Positions 1 to 7,552 of a stretch of 64,000 bases of DNA are shown here, piece by piece (within the stretch, counting starts at the first letter, position 1; every line of letters begins with the position of its first letter). Made by a program: the position numbers and the translations under genes. The notes below the pieces were generated by a model that ran no database searches, was not told the origin of the DNA, and saw only the letters and a program-made list of their open reading frames with translations. The DNA is taken from positions 1 through 64,000 of the forward strand of contig JAFPWS010000045.1 in NCBI GenBank assembly GCA_017412705.1, given 5' to 3'. The stretch is from Prevotella sp. (GTDB lineage Bacteria; Bacteroidota; Bacteroidia; Bacteroidales; Bacteroidaceae).

Positions 1-446
1 AGCATAAAGTGTTGGGCTGATAGCTACATCTTCTTCAGATGTCATCGTACTAACGGAATTCACGCTAAGTGATTGATAATAAACAGTTAATAAACAATAA
101 ATATTTTCCAATTATTTGGAAAGCAACATAGAAGAAAAAAGTGCGAAAAAAGTTTGGAAAATAAGAGAAAAACGTCACAATGCAACAAAGCGACAAATGG
201 ATTCGCAAAGATGGAGTTAGAGCGAGGGCGAAGATGGACGGGGCGGAGACCGTCAGAGGACGGGGCGCTGCCAGATTGCGGACGGTTCGCGACAGGGCAC
301 CGCCCGGCTCAAGAATGCCTTCATCGGGCTCAAATTTGTCAAACCGTTCAGCGAAAATTTTCACGCGAAATCATGAAATCGTCCTTCATCCTTCACTTTT
401 TTAGTTTAAAAGGTTGTAGTACAATGGCTTAAATCATCTTTCATCC

Positions 447-500
447 TTCATTTATCCTTCACTTTTCTTTCACTTTTCCTTCACTTATCTTTCACTTTCA
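447..500. repeat. 11-bp tandem array, arm 1
   Basis: TTCA recurs at 447, 458, 469, 480 and 491, an exact 11-bp period. The units are of the type TCCTTCACTTT with one to three changes. Read on the opposite strand it is the same repeat as the array at 606-650, so the two arms form an imperfect inverted repeat separated by about 105 bp. Confidence 0.85.
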
Positions 501-574
501 TGCCGAGGAAGCATGATTTACATGCCGACAAAGCACCAGTTACATGCCGAGTAAAGGGTGCTCAGTCGTAATGT
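499..574. repeat. 22-bp period array, CATGCCGA family, with one inverted ATTACGA unit
   Basis: CATGCCGA occurs at 499, 521 and 543, exactly 22 bp apart, with the 14 bases between copies only partly conserved. The third unit runs into TGCTCAGTCGTAAT (560-573), which is the reverse complement of the head of the ATTACGA units found at 783-855. On the minus strand this unit is in the same 22-bp register as the other three. Confidence 0.85.
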
Positions 575-605
575 AACTACCCTTCAGGTGCCATCAAAGC
601 AAAAA

Positions 606-650
606 GTGAAGGATGAGTGAAGGAAAAGTGAAAGAAAAGTGAAAGATTAA
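606..650. repeat. 11-bp tandem array, arm 2
   Basis: GTGAA begins at 606, 617, 628 and 639, an exact 11-bp period with units like GTGAAGGATGA and GTGAAAGAAAA. It is the inverted counterpart of the array at 447-500; about 30 of 34 aligned bases match after reverse complementing. Related GTGAA words continue, less regularly, to about 755. Confidence 0.85.
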
Positions 651-782
651 CCCTGCTTTTAAAGTTACTTAACACTTTATGGCACAATAAGTTAGCCTTT
701 AAATAGTGAAGGATGAAAGACGATTTTAAGATTTTCAGAAACTGAAAAGTGAAAAAATGACCCCAGCTGTGCAGAAAATCGT

Positions 783-870
783 ATTACGACTGAAGGCGCT
801 TCACATTACGACTGAGCAGCCTTCGTATTACGACCGAAGGGGCTTCGTATTACGATTGAGCAAACCCTCC
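783..870. repeat. 22-bp period array, ATTACGA family
   Basis: ATTACGA starts at 783, 805, 827 and 849, an exact 22-bp period. Each unit is ATTACGAyyGA followed by a variable middle and, in the first three, a CTTC near the end. Too short and too degenerate between heads to be a CRISPR array. Confidence 0.9.
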
Positions 871-906
871 CCTCCTCCACCCAAAAGGGGGAGGTGGCGG
901 GAGGGG
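865..906 (-). terminator. GC-rich hairpin after the cellobiose phosphorylase gene
   Basis: A C-rich arm (865-882) and a G-rich arm (887-906) pair around a four-base AAAA loop, with one or two bulges. It lies 22 bp beyond the stop codon of the minus-strand phosphorylase gene, so it could end that operon, although the following T run is short. The sequence also looks like a REP-type intergenic hairpin; similar C4/G4 palindromes occur at 52018-52042 and inside menC. Confidence 0.5.
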
Positions 907-928
907 ATTCGCATGTTTAGGGATGTGC

Positions 929-3418
929 TTACATGTCGACTTCGACGACGTGCTTGCCTGGGGCGTAGGGGATGACGGTGCCGTCAATAGGCTTGCCGTC
1001 GAGGGTGATGCTCTTGACGCCCTTCTGCGAGCCGTTGGGATGGATGGTGATGTCGTAGTCGGCCTGACGGAAACGACGCTGGACGGTGTAGTCAGAAGCT
1101 GTCTCGGGCAGGCAGGGGTCGATACGGATGCCAACGTAGTCGGGCTTGATGCCAAGGATGAACTCAGAGACGGTGTACCACATCCAGGCGGCAGTACCCG
1201 TGAGCCATGAGTTCTTGCCCTCGCCAGGCTTGAAGGCGTCCTTGCCTGCCACCATCTGGCAGTTGACGTAAGGCTCTACTTTGTGCAGGGTCTGATACTT
1301 CTCCTCAACGTAGCTGGGCAGAATCTTAGCGTAGTGGCTCCATGCGTCGTTGCCACGACCTGCCAGGCACTCGCCGATGATAACCCAGGGATTGTTGTGG
1401 CAGAAGATGCCAGCATTCTCCTTGTAGCCCTCGGGATAAGAAGAAATCTCGCCATACTCGTAGATGTACTTGGTGAAGGCGGGATTGTTGAGTACCATGC
1501 CGTGTTCGCACTCCAGATACTTCTTGCAAGAATCCAATGACTTGGCAACCATACCTTCCTCGGCTCCAATCTCAGCCATCGTACACCAGCCTTGCGACTC
1601 GATGAATATCTTGGCCTCGTCGCACTCGTTGGAGCCAATCTTCCGACCATAGAAGTCGTAGGCACGCAGGTACCACTCACCGTCCCAGCCGTGTTTCTTG
1701 ACAGCGTCTATCATGGCATCTACTGCCTGCTGCATGCGGGCAGCCTCGTCAGCCTTGCCAATCTTCTTGCAAAGAGCGACGTAGTCCTTACCTGTTACCA
1801 CGAACAGGCCCGCAATCATCAGAGACTCTGCCTTAGTGCCCTCAGATACGTTCTCGGTGGTTTGGAACGACTCGTTGGGATCCCACGAGAAGCAGTTCAG
1901 GTTCAGGCAGTCGTTCCAGTCGGCACGACCGATGAGCGGCAGCATGTGGGGACCGAGGTTCTTGATGACGTGGTCCATCGATATCTTCAGGTGCTCGAAG
2001 AGCGTCACCTCCGTGCCAGGCTGGTTGTCGAAGGGCACCATCTCGTCGAGAATCGAGAAATCGCCACTCTCCTTGATATAGGCCACAGTGCCGAAGATGA
2101 GCCAGCAGGGGTCGTCGTTGAAGCCACCGCCGATGTCGTTGTTGCCGCGCTTGGTGAGGGGCTGGTACTGGTGATAGCAGCCGCCGTCGGGGAACTGCGT
2201 GGAGGCGATGTCGATGATGCGCTGGCGTGCGCGTGGCGGAATCTGGTGGACAAAGCCCACGAGGTCCTGATTAGAGTCGCGGAAGCCCATGCCGCGTCCC
2301 ACGCCACTCTCGAAGAACGAGGCAGAACGTGAGAAGTTGAACGTCACCATGCACTGGTACTGGTTCCAGATATTGACCATGCGGTCGAGTTTGTCGTTGC
2401 CCGTGCGTACCTTATATATATTAAGGAGAGCGTCCCAGTACTGGCAGAGCTCAGCGAAGGCCTTGTCTACCTTTTCGGTAGTATCGAGTTCGGCAATGAG
2501 GGCGTGGGCTTTTTTCTTGTTGATGACCTGAGGAGCCTCAAACTTCTCATCCTGCTCATTCTCGATGTAGCCAAGGAGGAACACGAAGTCCTTGCTCTCG
2601 CCTGGCTGCAGGGTGACCTCGATATAATGAGATGCGATAGGACTCCAGCCGTGTGCATGCGAGTTGCGGGGCTTGCCCTCCATAACAGCCTGAGGATCGG
2701 CAAACTCGTTATAGAGGCCTACGAAGGTCTCACGGTCGGTATCAAAGCCCTGGATGGGGGCATTGACGTGATAGAAAGCGTAGTGGTTGCGGCGTTCGCG
2801 ATACTCTGTCTTGTGATAGATGGTGCTACCCTCAATCTTCGAACTATTGTTCGAAGTTGAGATGCCGAGATTCGGCACCTCGACTTCCACCTCACCAGTC
2901 GAGAAGTTACGCTGGAAGTTCTCCATATCGGTAGCGGCATTCCAGAGACACCACTCCTCGAACGAGAAGAGCTTTAATGACTTTACCTCTTTTGATTCGT
3001 TTTTCAGCGTCAGCTTCTGCACCTCGGCCCACTTCTTCAGGGGTACGAAGAAGAGCACAGAGGCCTCGACACCGTTCTTGCGACCTGTGATGCGCGTATA
3101 GCTCATGCCGTGACGGCACTCGTAGAAGTCGAGGGGTGTCTTGCAGGGCTTCCACCCGGGGTTCCAGACGGTATCGCCGTCCTTGATGTAGAAGTAGCGC
3201 CCTCCGTTGTCCATGGGAACGTTGTTGTAACGATAGCGTGTGATGCGACGGAACTTGGCATCCTTGTAGAAGCTGTAGCCTCCAGCGGTGTTGGAGATGA
3301 GCGAGAAGAAGTCCTCGTTGCCCAGGTAGTTTATCCAGGGCCACGGTGTCTGCGGGTCAGTAATGACATACTCGCGATGCTGGTCGTCGAAGTGACCATA
3401 GCGTTTCTGATTTTCCAT
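929..3418 (-). CDS. cellobiose phosphorylase, GH94
   Basis: Splits cellobiose with phosphate into alpha-D-glucose 1-phosphate and glucose in the cytoplasm, which saves ATP compared with hydrolysis. The 829-residue product matches what I remember of the clostridial cellobiose phosphorylase almost end to end, including the N-terminal FGxFDD-like start, the NTAGGYSFY and RYRYNN segments, [10 protein letters not shown] and the ADWNDCLN motif (Asp500 and Asp503), which carries the general acid of the family. Length is normal for the family and there is no signal peptide. It is last in a three-gene minus-strand operon, 32 bp after the acyl-CoA synthetase. Chitobiose phosphorylase is the nearest alternative, but the similarity favours cellobiose. 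It points to cello-oligosaccharide use, separate from the pectin genes downstream. Confidence 0.93.
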   Translation of the reverse strand: MENQKRYGHFDDQHREYVITDPQTPWPWINYLGNEDFFSLISNTAGGYSFYKDAKFRRITRYRYNNVPMDNGGRYFYIKDGDTVWNPGWKPCKTPLDFYECRHGMSYTRITGRKNGVEASVLFFVPLKKWAEVQKLTLKNESKEVKSLKLFSFEEWCLWNAATDMENFQRNFSTGEVEVEVPNLGISTSNNSSKIEGSTIYHKTEYRERRNHYAFYHVNAPIQGFDTDRETFVGLYNEFADPQAVMEGKPRNSHAHGWSPIASHYIEVTLQPGESKDFVFLLGYIENEQDEKFEAPQVINKKKAHALIAELDTTEKVDKAFAELCQYWDALLNIYKVRTGNDKLDRMVNIWNQYQCMVTFNFSRSASFFESGVGRGMGFRDSNQDLVGFVHQIPPRARQRIIDIASTQFPDGGCYHQYQPLTKRGNNDIGGGFNDDPCWLIFGTVAYIKESGDFSILDEMVPFDNQPGTEVTLFEHLKISMDHVIKNLGPHMLPLIGRADWNDCLNLNCFSWDPNESFQTTENVSEGTKAESLMIAGLFVVTGKDYVALCKKIGKADEAARMQQAVDAMIDAVKKHGWDGEWYLRAYDFYGRKIGSNECDEAKIFIESQGWCTMAEIGAEEGMVAKSLDSCKKYLECEHGMVLNNPAFTKYIYEYGEISSYPEGYKENAGIFCHNNPWVIIGECLAGRGNDAWSHYAKILPSYVEEKYQTLHKVEPYVNCQMVAGKDAFKPGEGKNSWLTGTAAWMWYTVSEFILGIKPDYVGIRIDPCLPETASDYTVQRRFRQADYDITIHPNGSQKGVKSITLDGKPIDGTVIPYAPGKHVVEVDM

Positions 3419-3450
3419 AATTGCTTATTTTTTATTCTCTTTCCTTGTTC

Positions 3451-5511
3451 CTATTTTTCTATCAATATGCGTGCATCCACTGCCACGACGTCGTGCTGGT
3501 CGGCCAACAACGGATTGATGTCTATCTCCTTAATCTCTGTGGCGAAGCGCAGCAGGGTGGACAGACGGACAATGATGTCGGCATATTTCTGCTCGTTGAT
3601 GCCCTGTTGCCCACGCGTACCTTTTATAATCTTATAGCCCCGGAGCGAGTGAATCATCGAGAAGGCCTCGCCATAGGACAGGGGTGCCAGACCTGACTGC
3701 ACGTCCTTGAGCACCTCGACGAAGATGCCGCCCAAGCCACAGAGCACGACGTGTCCGAAGCGCTCCTCGTATTTGGCGCCTATGAAGAGTTCCGTGCCAC
3801 GCAGCATCTTCTGCACCATGACGGCTGTGGCACCCTCTATCTGCATCATGCGGTCGAACTCGAGTGCCAGGTGTTCTGCGGTACGAATGTTCAGCGCCAC
3901 ACCACCCACATCGCTCTTATGGACGGGGCCGACCACCTTGGCAACGACGGGATAGCCCACCTGCTGGGCGAAGGCTACGAGCTGGTCTTTCTGGTCGCTG
4001 ACCTTCTCGGGCACCATGGGGATGCCTGCACAGGAGAGTATCTCGCGCACCACGGAGGGCTGGACGTAGCCACTCTCGCTGATGTTCATGATGATTTTGT
4101 TCAGGCGGGGTATGTCGATGCCGTACAGCTGCACCTCGGGGGGAGCAGGTGGTGGCGTGGTCATAATCTGCGACAATGCCGTGGCCAGCGTCACCTCGTC
4201 AGAGAAGTTGACGTGTCCCTTGCCCAGGAACTCCGCCACCTCAGGACCTGCCGTGTGCAGGCTGGGCAGGATGGGGAAGATGGGCTTCTTGCACGCCAGT
4301 ATCTTCTGGTGCAGCACCTCATAGGCCTCGTAGAGTGTCGTCAGCCCCGGAGTGCCATAGATGACAGCTATGGCGTCGATGTTGTCGAAGCGCTGTTCGC
4401 AGTAGTCGATAGCCGTCCCAAGAATCTCAGGGGTTCCTGTGGCCAGAATGTCGATGGGGTTGGCAACGCTGCTTCCAGGGAAGAGCTTCCCCTTGAGTTC
4501 CTCAGCAGCCTCGCCCTCGAGCTTTGGCACCTCCAAGCCACCCTTCGACAGGGCATCGGTAAGCATGACGCCAGGACCTCCGGCATGGGTGACGATGGCG
4601 AAGCGCTTGCCTGTCAGAGGAGGAAGGGTGAAGATGCACCCAACGGTGGTTAGCTCCTCGCGACTATGACAACGTACAATGCCTGCCTTGCGGAAGAGGG
4701 CCTCGACTGCAGAATCCGAGGAGGCGATGGCTCCTGTATGCGACGAAGCGGCACGACTGCCGCTCTCGCTGGAGCCTGCCTTGATGGCTGCTATGCGACA
4801 GCCTTTGCGTATGAGGCTCGAGGCATGGAACAGCAACTTGTCAGGGTTGCCGATGTTCTCGATATATAGCAGCTTGACAGATGAGTCGTGTTCTGCGTCG
4901 AACGTCTCGTCCATGTATTGCAGCACGTCCTCGATGCCTATCTGCTTGCCGTTGCCGATGGACCATACGCTGTTGAACTGCAGCCCCTTAATGACAGCAC
5001 TCTCGAGGATGAAAACCGCCGTGGCACCTGAGCCTGAGACGAAGTCGACACCCTTGGGGCTCAGTTTCGGAATGGGCTGGGTGAAGACGCTATGGTGGTT
5101 GCGGTTGAGCAGGCCTATGCAGTTAGGTCCTATGAGGGAGGCCCCGTACTGCTTGCAGATGTCGATGATGCGCTGCTCCATCTCGACGCCGGCCTTGGTC
5201 TCCTCGCCAAAGCCTGCAGAGATAATGATGAAGGCCTTGGTCTGCTTCTCTCGCGCCAGCAGTTCCACCGTGTCGGGACAGAACTTGGCAGGAATGACCA
5301 GCACAGCCATCTCCGTAGGAGGCAGCTCGCGGGCGTCGTGGAACACCTTGATGCCCTGTACCTCGTCCTCCTTGGGGTTCACCACACGCAACGTGCCCTG
5401 ATAGCCACCCTGCACAATGTTGCGCACGACAGCGCCACCAGGCTTATGCACATTGTTGGAGCCTCCGATGACGGCAATGGACTGTGGGGCTAAAAGTTCG
5501 CGATTAATCAT
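3451..5511 (-). CDS. acyl-CoA synthetase, ADP-forming, fused alpha-beta
   Basis: Probably converts acetyl-CoA or a related acyl-CoA plus ADP and phosphate to the free acid and ATP, or the reverse. The 686-residue chain has an N-terminal CoA-binding Rossmann domain (about 1-130, SIAVIGGS), succinyl-CoA-ligase-like domains with the phosphohistidine loop SSHTGA (His258), and a C-terminal ATP-grasp part (from about 470) with VVAKVVGPVHKSDVGG. This is the single-chain alpha-beta arrangement. It overlaps the upstream gene by four bases (ATGA) and precedes the cellobiose phosphorylase, so an energy-saving sugar fermentation operon is plausible. The exact acyl substrate cannot be read from sequence. 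Confidence 0.88.
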   Translation of the reverse strand: MINRELLAPQSIAVIGGSNNVHKPGGAVVRNIVQGGYQGTLRVVNPKEDEVQGIKVFHDARELPPTEMAVLVIPAKFCPDTVELLAREKQTKAFIIISAGFGEETKAGVEMEQRIIDICKQYGASLIGPNCIGLLNRNHHSVFTQPIPKLSPKGVDFVSGSGATAVFILESAVIKGLQFNSVWSIGNGKQIGIEDVLQYMDETFDAEHDSSVKLLYIENIGNPDKLLFHASSLIRKGCRIAAIKAGSSESGSRAASSHTGAIASSDSAVEALFRKAGIVRCHSREELTTVGCIFTLPPLTGKRFAIVTHAGGPGVMLTDALSKGGLEVPKLEGEAAEELKGKLFPGSSVANPIDILATGTPEILGTAIDYCEQRFDNIDAIAVIYGTPGLTTLYEAYEVLHQKILACKKPIFPILPSLHTAGPEVAEFLGKGHVNFSDEVTLATALSQIMTTPPPAPPEVQLYGIDIPRLNKIIMNISESGYVQPSVVREILSCAGIPMVPEKVSDQKDQLVAFAQQVGYPVVAKVVGPVHKSDVGGVALNIRTAEHLALEFDRMMQIEGATAVMVQKMLRGTELFIGAKYEERFGHVVLCGLGGIFVEVLKDVQSGLAPLSYGEAFSMIHSLRGYKIIKGTRGQQGINEQKYADIIVRLSTLLRFATEIKEIDINPLLADQHDVVAVDARILIEK

Positions 5512-6095
5512 ACCAGTACGATGCTCTTGACGGGATGGGTGGCAATTCTGGAATCGGGGAAGTAGTAGCCAATCTTAAGCACATACTTAATGGTAGTGCC
5601 CTCCTCCACCTCAGCACCTGCCTGCTCGACATCGAGTGTGGAGTCGAAGGGCTGACCCGTAGCTGCACGCAGGTAGTCGGTATAGTTCATGCCGTCGTCG
5701 TTGATGGTGTTGATGCAGGCATTGATGAAAGGCACCTGCGTGACGAGGAACTTGCGGATATCCTCTATCAGCTCTATGATGCGCTCGTCGTCGGACTTGA
5801 CGATAGGCTTGTCGCCATCGGTGACCAGCCAGTGGATGAGGGGTTGCAAGTCCTTACGCAGGGAACGCAGCTCGTAGATGCGGTCGTTCAGGAGCAGGAA
5901 GGCTCTGACGGCCTCGTTATAGACCATCTCCTGATCGGCTGTGAGCTTACGATGGGGAGTCACTTTCACCTCCTCCTCGCTCGCACGACGTTTCCTTTCA
6001 CGAATCTTTACGATGGCTGTAGCACCAGCAGCAACTGCTGTCACACCAAGGGTAGCCAAGGCTGCCCAAGCGGATTTTTTGTTCTTCAGTTCCAT
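5508..6095 (-). CDS. hypothetical membrane-anchored protein
   Basis: I do not recognise this 195-residue protein. It has one probable N-terminal transmembrane segment (about residues 9-30, alanine-rich) followed by a basic patch (KIRERKRR), so the rest should face the cytoplasm. The remainder is charged and largely helical with a few beta-like stretches at the end; no domain or catalytic motif is evident. It is first in the operon with the acyl-CoA synthetase and cellobiose phosphorylase and overlaps the synthetase by four bases, which suggests translational coupling. Its promoter -7 element lies just upstream. Confidence 0.7.
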   Translation of the reverse strand: MELKNKKSAWAALATLGVTAVAAGATAIVKIRERKRRASEEEVKVTPHRKLTADQEMVYNEAVRAFLLLNDRIYELRSLRKDLQPLIHWLVTDGDKPIVKSDDERIIELIEDIRKFLVTQVPFINACINTINDDGMNYTDYLRAATGQPFDSTLDVEQAGAEVEEGTTIKYVLKIGYYFPDSRIATHPVKSIVLV

Positions 6096-6117
6096 ATTAA
6101 AAGTCTTAAGTTTGGTG

Positions 6118-6125
6118 CAAAGATA
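6118..6125 (-). promoter_or_regulatory. -7 promoter element for the 6095-929 operon
   Basis: TATCTTTG on the minus strand fits the Bacteroidetes TAnnTTTG -7 consensus and lies 22 bp before the ATG at 6095. No clear TTTG -33 box is visible at the usual distance. Confidence 0.6.
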
Positions 6126-6148
6126 GTAATTATTTCCGAATTATTTGC

Positions 6149-6156
6149 TATCTTTG
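6149..6156 (+). promoter_or_regulatory. -7 promoter element for the MATE gene
   Basis: TATCTTTG, nine bases before the ATG at 6166, fits the TAnnTTTG consensus. The transcript would have almost no leader. It is divergent from the promoter at 6118-6125, only 23 bp away. Confidence 0.6.
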
Positions 6157-6165
6157 CAGTGAAAA

Positions 6166-7482
6166 ATGAACAATAGAGACCAACAAATACTGAAAATAGC
6201 CCTTCCTGCCATCGTAACCAACATCACGGTGCCCCTGTTGGGGCTGGTCGACACGGCCATTGTGGGACACATGGGCGACGCTGCCTACATAGGGGCTATC
6301 GCTGTGGGGTCCATGATTTTCAACCTTGTCTACTGGGTGTTCGGATTTCTTCGCATGGGTACCAGTGGCATGACGGCACAAGCCCGCGGACGACGCGACA
6401 TGAGTGAGGCCGCGAGGTTCCTGATGCGCTCAGCCACCATATCGCTGGGCATTACCCTGCTGATACTGACCCTGCAATGGCCTCTGCGCGAGCTGATGCT
6501 GTGGCTCATCAGTCCTACGGAGGAGGTTCGCCCGCTGGCCTCCACCTATTTCAATATAGTGGTGTGGGGAGCACCTGCCGTGTTGGGACTCTACGGACTG
6601 AGCGGGTGGTTCATAGGCATGCAGAACACACGCATACCCATGTATATCAGTATCATGCAGAACGTTGTCAATATCCTGGCGTCGCTGACGCTGGTCTATG
6701 GGCTGGGGCTCAAGGTGGAAGGTGTGGCGCTGGGTACCGTCGTGGCTCAGTATGCAGGTTTCCTGGTGGCCCTTGCCCTGCTGTGGAGGTACTACCGTAG
6801 GCTGCCCTTCACGTTCAACCTGCCCAAAATGCAGGAGCTGAAACCCTTCCTGCGCGTCAATCGAGACATCTTCCTGCGCACGCTGTTCCTGGTGGCCGTC
6901 AACCTGTATTTCACCTCAGCAGGAGCCCGTCAAGGAGCTATCATACTGGCTGTCAACACGCTGCTGATGCAACTATACCTGCTGTTCTCGTACATCATAG
7001 ATGGCTTTGCCTATGCCGGCGAGGCCTTAGGAGGACGCTACTGGGGAGCGGGTAACGACGAGGCCTACCGTGAGGTGGTGCGCCACCTGTTCGGGTGGGG
7101 AGCATTCATGACGGTGCTCTTCACAGCTGTCTACGTCATAGGCGGCATGCCCTTCCTGCGCCTGCTGACGGACGAGCCTGTAGTGGTGGAGGCCTCGCGC
7201 CAGTATGTATGGTGGGCCTACCTCATCCCTGTGGTAGGCATGGCAGCATTCGTGTGGGACGGCATCTTTATTGGCACGACGCAGACCTGGGGCATGCTCC
7301 TGTCGTCGTGTGTGGCAGCAGGGGTGTTTTTCGCTGGTGTCACACTGTTCATGCCCCTCATCGGCAACCACGGACTATGGCTCTCGATGGTGCTCTACCT
7401 GTCGACGCGTGGCGTGGTGCAGACCCTCATCTATTTCCGAACAAAAGTAAAAACAAGTGGCACAGATACGAAATTTATTTAA
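6166..7482 (+). CDS. MATE family multidrug/metabolite efflux transporter
   Basis: Inner-membrane antiporter of the MATE family (DinF-like branch), exporting drugs or metabolites against Na+ or H+. The 438-residue protein has about 12 hydrophobic segments. The family signature near the N-terminus is present (ALPAIVTNITVPLLGLVDTAIVGHMGD), and the second half repeats the fold with FAYAGEALGGRYWGAG. Length is normal. The start is fixed by the -7 element nine bases upstream. It stands alone: the next gene has its own promoter 40 bp after this stop codon. Substrate unknown. Confidence 0.92.
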   Translation: MNNRDQQILKIALPAIVTNITVPLLGLVDTAIVGHMGDAAYIGAIAVGSMIFNLVYWVFGFLRMGTSGMTAQARGRRDMSEAARFLMRSATISLGITLLILTLQWPLRELMLWLISPTEEVRPLASTYFNIVVWGAPAVLGLYGLSGWFIGMQNTRIPMYISIMQNVVNILASLTLVYGLGLKVEGVALGTVVAQYAGFLVALALLWRYYRRLPFTFNLPKMQELKPFLRVNRDIFLRTLFLVAVNLYFTSAGARQGAIILAVNTLLMQLYLLFSYIIDGFAYAGEALGGRYWGAGNDEAYREVVRHLFGWGAFMTVLFTAVYVIGGMPFLRLLTDEPVVVEASRQYVWWAYLIPVVGMAAFVWDGIFIGTTQTWGMLLSSCVAAGVFFAGVTLFMPLIGNHGLWLSMVLYLSTRGVVQTLIYFRTKVKTSGTDTKFI

Positions 7483-7521
7483 ATTATCCCCCTTCATCCG
7501 CCAATTATCAATAATTTGTCG

Positions 7522-7529
7522 TACCTTTG
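7522..7529 (+). promoter_or_regulatory. -7 promoter element for the A2M-like operon
   Basis: TACCTTTG matches the -7 consensus and sits 23 bp before the ATG at 7553. It supports that start rather than the in-frame ATG at 7457, which would lie upstream of the transcription start. Confidence 0.65.
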
Positions 7530-7552
7530 TACCTATTCTAACATCAAGGCGT

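Larger units (their letters stand above)
1..928. other. gene-free repeat-rich intergenic region
   Basis: I see no convincing gene here. Positions 1-72 are open on the plus strand in frame 1 and also on the minus strand (possible ATG at 45 running off the left edge), but neither can be supported from so short a stretch. Positions 130-400 are more GC-rich and hold a 99-codon open minus frame with no recognisable domain. From about 440 to 860 the DNA is built of short periodic arrays (11 bp and 22 bp), followed by a GC-rich hairpin next to the cellobiose phosphorylase stop codon. The arrays are listed separately. Confidence 0.7.

Noticed and set aside
1-72. end of a plus-strand gene or start of a minus-strand gene at the left edge
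   Set aside because: Both readings are open over fewer than 25 codons, too short to decide.
65-364. 99-residue minus-strand protein
   Set aside because: No domain, no promoter, hydrophobic tail coded by AT-rich DNA; kept only as an unexplained stretch.
783-870. CRISPR array or rRNA-like repeat
   Set aside because: Same reason: 22-bp unit with partial conservation, four copies, no cas genes.
3751-4653. 300-codon open frame on the plus strand
   Set aside because: Antisense to the acyl-CoA synthetase.
7457-7552. 32-codon extension of the A2M-like protein
   Set aside because: It overlaps the MATE gene end and the -7 element, and would bury the signal peptide.
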